Assembly: GCA_026392555.1 (NCBI GenBank) | Contig: JAPLBW010000027.1 | Coordinates: 5,532 to 23,022, forward strand | DNA from: Actinomycetota bacterium | GTDB lineage: Bacteria; Actinomycetota; Actinomycetes; UBA12327 | Length of the DNA stretch: 17,491 bases | Direction: 5' to 3' | Part shown: positions 13,904-17,491 of the stretch, one piece after another | Numbering within the stretch: position 1 is the stretch's first letter | How the letters are laid out: the number at the start of each line of letters is the position of its first letter | Notes under the pieces: generated by a model | Told to the model about the DNA's origin: nothing | Databases searched by the model: none | The model's input: only the letters and a program-made list of their open reading frames with translations | Translations under genes and position numbers: made by a program

Positions 13904-14820
13904 GTTCTTCTCCCATGAGCAACGACCAAGCCAGTTCCCACGCCGTTCGTTCTTTTTTGCGGTTAGTCACGATCGAACACAGCGTGTTTGCTCTGCCGTT
14001 CGCCCTCATTGGAGGTTTAGCCGCGATGCAGGCGACCACGGGGACCGTTGCCTGGGCCGAACTCCTGCTCATCATCGTGGCCATGGTGGGGGCTCGCACC
14101 TTCGCGATGGCAGCGAATCGCATTATTGATCGTGAAATTGACGCAGCCAATCCGCGTACTGCACAACGTGAATTAGTAACGGGCGCGGTGAGTGTGCGCA
14201 CTGCCAACGTGGGTGCAGCCGTTTCGTTGGTGGTGTTCCTCGGTGCTTGCGCGGCACTCAATTGGTGGTGTGTGTTGCTTGCACCTGCGGCCGTTGCACC
14301 ACTGATCGTTTATCCCTATGCCAAACGATTCACGAATTTCCCCCACGCAATTTTGGGGATCGCACAATTTCTTGCGCCTATTGGCGCTTGGGTCGCGGTT
14401 ACCGCAAGTTTGACCTCGCCGTCTCCGGCACCCGCTGTGTGGCTGGGTCTAGCGGTGGGGACATGGATCGGCGGCTTCGATTTAATTTATGCCAGTCAAG
14501 ATGTGGACTTTGATCGAAGTGAAGGCGTGAAATCCACGCCAGCGCGTTTCGGTGTACGCAATGCGTTGTTAGCGGCTGGCTTCATTCACGTCCTGACGCT
14601 GCTTGCGCTGATTGGTTTTGGAGTGGCTACCGGCTGCTCGCCATGGTGGTGGGCTGGTGTGGTTTTCACCGCGTGTGCTTTGGCTTATGAGCACTCGTTG
14701 GTCAAGGCCGATGACCTCAGTCGGGTTAATCGGGCCTTCTTTACGGTTAATGGCTTTGTTGGATTGGGCTTGTTCGCCTTTGCCTTGCTCAACTTCTGGG
14801 CGCTAGGGCTGTCGGTCTAG
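13900..14820 (+). CDS. mqnP: UbiA-family polyprenyltransferase, MqnP-like
   Basis: An integral membrane prenyltransferase of about 306 residues with eight or nine hydrophobic segments. The two Mg-diphosphate-binding aspartate motifs are NRIIDREID (73-81) and DVDFD (201-205) within YASQDVDFDRSEGVKS. In the futalosine pathway it attaches the polyprenyl chain to 6-naphthoate-type substrate. This function is preferred over 4-hydroxybenzoate or DHNA prenylation because ubiD, ubiX and mqnE flank it. GTG 13900 overlaps the ubiD TGA (GTGA) and is taken as the start; ATG 13915, five codons in, is the alternative and has no better ribosome-binding site. Confidence 0.9.
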   Translation: MSSSPMSNDQASSHAVRSFLRLVTIEHSVFALPFALIGGLAAMQATTGTVAWAELLLIIVAMVGARTFAMAANRIIDREIDAANPRTAQRELVTGAVSVRTANVGAAVSLVVFLGACAALNWWCVLLAPAAVAPLIVYPYAKRFTNFPHAILGIAQFLAPIGAWVAVTASLTSPSPAPAVWLGLAVGTWIGGFDLIYASQDVDFDRSEGVKSTPARFGVRNALLAAGFIHVLTLLALIGFGVATGCSPWWWAGVVFTACALAYEHSLVKADDLSRVNRAFFTVNGFVGLGLFAFALLNFWALGLSV

Positions 14821-14873
14821 GAATATTGTTAGGCGAGTGGCGCACGGACTAGGTCATGCACCACAGTTGACCC

Positions 14874-15530
14874 GTGACTTCACCACGTCAGCCTTGGATC
14901 GTCGGGATCTCCGGCGCCAGCGGGACCGGCTATGCCGCTGCCGTCATCAACGGATTACTCGATGCCGGTGAATCAGTAGACCTCGTGGTGTCAAAATCCG
15001 CGCGTTTAACCATTCTGGATGAACTCGGTTTGGCGTGGCGTGACGCTCATTGGCGCGAAGACCTCGCGGTGCTGCTGAATCGCGACACAACCGATGTTGA
15101 TGTGGTGTTGTGGGCGACCACCGATTTCGCCGCGGGACCATCCTCTGGTTCGTACCCTGCAAAGGGCATGGTGGTCGTACCTGCCAGCACGGCAAGCGTT
15201 GCGGGAATCGCGATGGGGCTGAGTAAAGATCTCTTGCAACGCGCTGCGGATGTGACCTTGAAGGAACGCCGCCCGTTGGTCGTATGTGTTCGCGAGACTC
15301 CCTTTACGCGCTCCACGCTTGAACACATGCTGACACTCGATACGGCCGGAGCTGTTGTCTTGCCCTGTAACCCGGCGTTCTATCACGGCCCAACCCAGAT
15401 GCAAGAACTCGTGGATTTTGTTGCGGGCAAAGTTCTGGACGTGTTGGGGGTTTCGAACGACCTTTTTACCCGTTGGGAGGGTGAACTCGGCGCAGCCCGC
15501 AAGGCCGCGCAATCGGATGAACCACGCTGA
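14874..15530 (+). CDS. ubiX: UbiX-family flavin prenyltransferase, MqnM-like
   Basis: Makes prenylated FMN, the cofactor of UbiD-type decarboxylases such as the one encoded at 12452. The 218-residue protein has the FMN-binding GISGASG near residues 11-17, SSGSYPAKGMVVVPASTAS in the middle and the VRETPFT loop, all typical of UbiX/Pad1. GTG 14874 is the start; the in-frame ATG at 14856 is followed at once by a stop. No Shine-Dalgarno is seen. A 53-base gap separates it from ubiA, where TATTGT (14824-14829) could be a -10. The C-terminal tail is short and basic. Confidence 0.92.
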   Translation: MTSPRQPWIVGISGASGTGYAAAVINGLLDAGESVDLVVSKSARLTILDELGLAWRDAHWREDLAVLLNRDTTDVDVVLWATTDFAAGPSSGSYPAKGMVVVPASTASVAGIAMGLSKDLLQRAADVTLKERRPLVVCVRETPFTRSTLEHMLTLDTAGAVVLPCNPAFYHGPTQMQELVDFVAGKVLDVLGVSNDLFTRWEGELGAARKAAQSDEPR

Positions 15531-15551
15531 GTATGTGGCGACAGGTCGGCG

Positions 15552-15557
15552 TAGGGT
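15552..15557 (+). promoter_or_regulatory. Candidate -10 element of a leaderless mqnE promoter
   Basis: TAGGGT fits TANNNT and ends 6 bases before ATG 15564, so transcription would begin at or next to the A of the start codon. Such leaderless messages are frequent in actinobacteria. No convincing -35 is present. Confidence 0.4.
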
Positions 15558-15563
15558 GAGGTT

Positions 15564-16700
15564 ATGGATTCAGGCCTAAAGCGCGAACTCGAAGACAAGA
15601 TCTCGGCTGGTGAACGGCTGAGTTTTGACGATGGTGTGGCGCTGTATGAAACCGATGACTTGATGTGGCTGGGCCAGTTGGCGCATGCCAAGCGCACTGA
15701 ACTCAATGGCGATGCGGTGTATTTCAACGTCAACCGGCACCTGAACATGACCAACGTCTGTAGCGCGAGTTGCGCCTACTGTTCCTTCCAGCGCAAGCCT
15801 GGCGAGGCGGATGCGTACACGATGCGCATCGAAGAAGCCGTGCGTTTAGCTGAGGCGATGGCCCCTGAGGGATTGACCGAACTCCACATCGTGAATGGTT
15901 TGCACCCGACCTTGCCCTGGGGTTATTACCCCAAGAGTTTGAGTGAGCTGCGGGCGACCTTGGGGCCCAATGTTGCATTGAAGGCGTTCACCGCAACGGA
16001 GATCCACTGGTTCGAGCGCATTAGTGGACTCAGTGCTGACGAGATTTTGGATGAATTGATCGATGCTGGCTTGAGTTCACTCACCGGCGGCGGTGCGGAA
16101 ATCTTTGATTGGGAGATCCGCAAGCAAATCGTTGACCATGACACGCATTGGGAAGACTGGTCGCGCATTCACCGACTGGCGCACAGCAAAGGCATGAAGA
16201 CTCCAGCCACGATGCTCTACGGGCACATCGAGGAGCCTCGTCATCGGGTCGATCACGTTTTGCGCTTGCGCGAATTGCAGGACGAAACCGGTGGGTTCAT
16301 CACGTTCATCCCGTTGCGGTTCCACAATGACAACAACCGTTTGAGCCACCTGACCATGGCGACCGGCGCTGAAGCCCTCAAGACCTTCGCGGTCTCGCGA
16401 TTGCTCTTTGACAATATTCCGCACGTGAAGTGCTTCTGGGTTATGCACGGACTGACCACGGCTCAGTTGAGTTTGAATTTTGGTGTGGACGACCTCGATG
16501 GCAGCGTCGTGGAATACAAGATCACCCACGATGCCGATGGGTTTGGCACTCCGGACAAGCTCACGCGCACTGATTTACTCGAATTAATCCGCGATGCAGG
16601 GTTTGTTCCCAAGGAGCGCAACACGTTGTACGAAGTGATTCAAACTTTTGATGGTCCCGATCCCGAACGTCGGGAAAAGCCGCAGTCCATCGGAGCCTGA
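15564..16700 (+). CDS. mqnE: Aminofutalosine synthase MqnE (radical SAM)
   Basis: A radical S-adenosylmethionine enzyme that joins the adenosyl radical to the enolpyruvyl group of MqnA's product, giving aminofutalosine, the first committed nucleoside of the futalosine menaquinone pathway. The iron-sulfur cluster ligands are Cys66, Cys70 and Cys73 in CSASCAYCSF, preceded by FNVNRHLNMTNV. ELHIVNGLHPTLPW, TATEIHWFE, LTGGGAEIFDW and GHIEEPRHRVDH are the phrases of actinobacterial MqnE. MqnC, the paralogous cyclase, has a different cysteine neighbourhood, so MqnE is preferred. Length 378 is normal. The gene starts 33 bases after ubiX, and a DUF4229 gene follows after 5 bases. MqnA, MqnB, MqnC and MqnD are not encoded in this window. 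Confidence 0.95.
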   Translation: MDSGLKRELEDKISAGERLSFDDGVALYETDDLMWLGQLAHAKRTELNGDAVYFNVNRHLNMTNVCSASCAYCSFQRKPGEADAYTMRIEEAVRLAEAMAPEGLTELHIVNGLHPTLPWGYYPKSLSELRATLGPNVALKAFTATEIHWFERISGLSADEILDELIDAGLSSLTGGGAEIFDWEIRKQIVDHDTHWEDWSRIHRLAHSKGMKTPATMLYGHIEEPRHRVDHVLRLRELQDETGGFITFIPLRFHNDNNRLSHLTMATGAEALKTFAVSRLLFDNIPHVKCFWVMHGLTTAQLSLNFGVDDLDGSVVEYKITHDADGFGTPDKLTRTDLLELIRDAGFVPKERNTLYEVIQTFDGPDPERREKPQSIGA

Positions 16701-16705
16701 TCATC

Positions 16706-17005
16706 GTGGCCTTGCTTCGTTACACCGCACTGCGTATCGCGTTGTTCCTCGGGACAGCGATTGTTCTGTACGTGGTGGGTGTTAAAGATTTGTTTGTGTG
16801 TGCCCTGATTGGCATTTTGGTTTCGGGCTTGGTGAGCTTGGTCATCTTGCGCAATGTGCGCAGCCAAATCGGTGTTCGCAAGGACAAGGAACCCAAAGGC
16901 CCCTGGAAATCTCCGCTAGGCCGGATCAGTGACCGCATGGATCAAGCCGCGGCTGCTGAAGATGCGGCCGATGATGCGGCTCGGGCCCAGCGCGAACAAT
17001 CCTGA
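16706..17005 (+). CDS. DUF4229-type small membrane protein
   Basis: A 99-residue protein with two membrane segments (about 8-24 and 28-47) and a charged C-terminal region ending in an Ala/Asp/Glu-rich helix (about 75-99) that may form a coiled coil. The layout and the position immediately after mqnE match the actinobacterial DUF4229 family, which has no known function. GTG 16706 lies 5 bases after the mqnE stop, with GGAG at 16692-16695 as a possible ribosome-binding site within mqnE. A link to menaquinone synthesis is suggested only by the shared transcript. Confidence 0.82.
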   Translation: MALLRYTALRIALFLGTAIVLYVVGVKDLFVCALIGILVSGLVSLVILRNVRSQIGVRKDKEPKGPWKSPLGRISDRMDQAAAAEDAADDAARAQREQS

Positions 17006-17021
17006 GCCATTGTGGGCTCAG
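17002..17021 (+). terminator. Hairpin terminator overlapping the DUF4229 stop codon
   Basis: CTGAGCC (17002-17008) and GGCTCAG (17015-17021) form a perfect 7-bp GC-rich stem with loop ATTGTG. The TGA stop of the DUF4229 gene (17003-17005) lies inside the left arm. No T-tract follows, as is common for actinobacterial hairpins. It plausibly ends the menaquinone transcript. Confidence 0.55.
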
Positions 17022-17069
17022 TGACGGGGCACACACACCTAGGTTTGGCCCCACATCTCTACCAGTGAG

Positions 17070-17075
17070 TATCGT
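17070..17075 (+). promoter_or_regulatory. Candidate -10 element before the last gene
   Basis: TATCGT fits TANNNT and ends 8 bases before ATG 17084, so the message would have almost no leader. A weak -35 TTGGCC (17045-17050) is 19 bases upstream. There is no Shine-Dalgarno before this ATG, which supports the leaderless reading. Confidence 0.35.
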
Positions 17076-17083
17076 TTTGCCCC

Positions 17084-17491
17084 ATGGGACAGCCGCCGAA
17101 TTTTCTCTTCTCCATCCTCATCCTCGTCCACTTGCTGCTTTTGACCTTTTGGCTAGGTGGCGACTTGGGTACGTACTACTCCAGTCGGCAGGTCACGAAG
17201 CCCGGGTTGAGCGTGGATGCCCGGCGCATTTCGTTAAAGATCATGGCATTTTGTGACATGGGCCCACGCTTGTGTATGCCGTTGTTCTTGGCGTCAGGCA
17301 CGCTTTTAATCGTCGCTGATCCACGTGGCGAACAATTTAAATTGCTTGCCATTCCGGTTGTGCTTTTCACCGCGCTGTGGGTCGCCTTGGTCTTAGTTGA
17401 GCACAACGTTGCAGGTGACAAGCCCATTAAGTTGATCAGCTTGAAGCTCGATTATGCGGTTCGTATTGCCGTTATTGCCGGTACCGCGATC
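17084..17491 (+). CDS. CopD-like integral membrane protein of unknown function, partial (3' end missing)
   Basis: An open frame from ATG 17084 runs off the right edge (136 residues seen). Hydrophobic segments lie at about 8-25, 62-80, 88-107 and one entering at the edge. The first segment contains HLLLLTFWLGGDLGTYYSS, a pattern seen in uncharacterised multi-pass proteins related to CopD/DUF2269-like families, where a His and the W-L-G-x-D-L-G phrase lie in the first helix. The family assignment is from recall of pattern only. A competing frame at 17065-17256 has no protein-like character and is rejected. The preceding hairpin suggests an independent transcription unit. Confidence 0.65.
   Translation, partial: MGQPPNFLFSILILVHLLLLTFWLGGDLGTYYSSRQVTKPGLSVDARRISLKIMAFCDMGPRLCMPLFLASGTLLIVADPRGEQFKLLAIPVVLFTALWVALVLVEHNVAGDKPIKLISLKLDYAVRIAVIAGTAI

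Noticed and set aside
15564..16700. MqnC (dehypoxanthine futalosine cyclase) instead of MqnE
   Set aside because: The cysteine neighbourhood and the HIVNGLHP, GGGAEIFDW and GHIEEPRHRVDH phrases follow MqnE of streptomycetes.
17065..17256. Open frame starting GTG 17065
   Set aside because: Overlaps, in another frame, a clearly membrane-protein-like reading starting at 17084; its own translation has no recognisable features.

Overview
The window is a gene-dense stretch of bacterial chromosome from an actinobacterium, most likely class Actinomycetes. The basis is gene content and order. A BldC/MerR-like mini regulator sits next to the 32-residue ribosomal protein bS22, as in the Rv0500A/Rv0500B pair of mycobacteria. 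A Rex repressor is followed by a fused methylase/uroporphyrinogen-III synthase. A histidine phosphatase-TlpA-CcdA-ResB-CcsA string has the order of Rv0525-Rv0529. UbiD-UbiA-UbiX-MqnE-DUF4229 is the streptomycete arrangement for futalosine-pathway menaquinone. Starts are often GTG or TTG, and genes often overlap by 1-4 bases. I see no mobile element, prophage, CRISPR array, tRNA or rRNA, and no gene-free stretch over 300 bases.

Layout. Positions 1-3167 (+) hold the tail of a membrane-fusion protein, a MacB-type ATPase and permease, and an AcuC-type deacetylase, closely packed. Positions 3315-4809 (+) hold the small HTH protein, bS22, a glutaredoxin-like protein and Rex, with a strong Rex-box candidate before rex. 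Positions 4806-6413 (+) encode the CobA/HemD fusion. It converges on a lytic transglycosylase (6418-7479, -). Positions 7677-12105 (+) are the phosphatase and system II cytochrome c biogenesis genes. A small PLDc_N-type membrane protein (12116-12415, -) converges on them and diverges from the menaquinone cluster (12452-17005, +). A CopD-like membrane protein runs off the right edge from 17084.

How it fits together. Most of the window serves the respiratory chain. Rex senses NADH/NAD+. HemD makes the tetrapyrrole precursor of heme. ResB/CcsA with CcdA/TlpA attach heme to cytochromes c. UbiD/UbiA/UbiX/MqnE contribute to menaquinone. Around hemD, the hemA, hemC, hemB and hemL genes that normally sit nearby are absent from this window.

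The window is largely a conserved housekeeping region and I do not see a clearly novel system. The observations most worth a second look are the Rex operator, the stripped heme cluster, the degenerate methylase half of the HemD fusion, the tiny bS22 gene with a hairpin just before it, and the coupling of an exporter to an AcuC-like enzyme.
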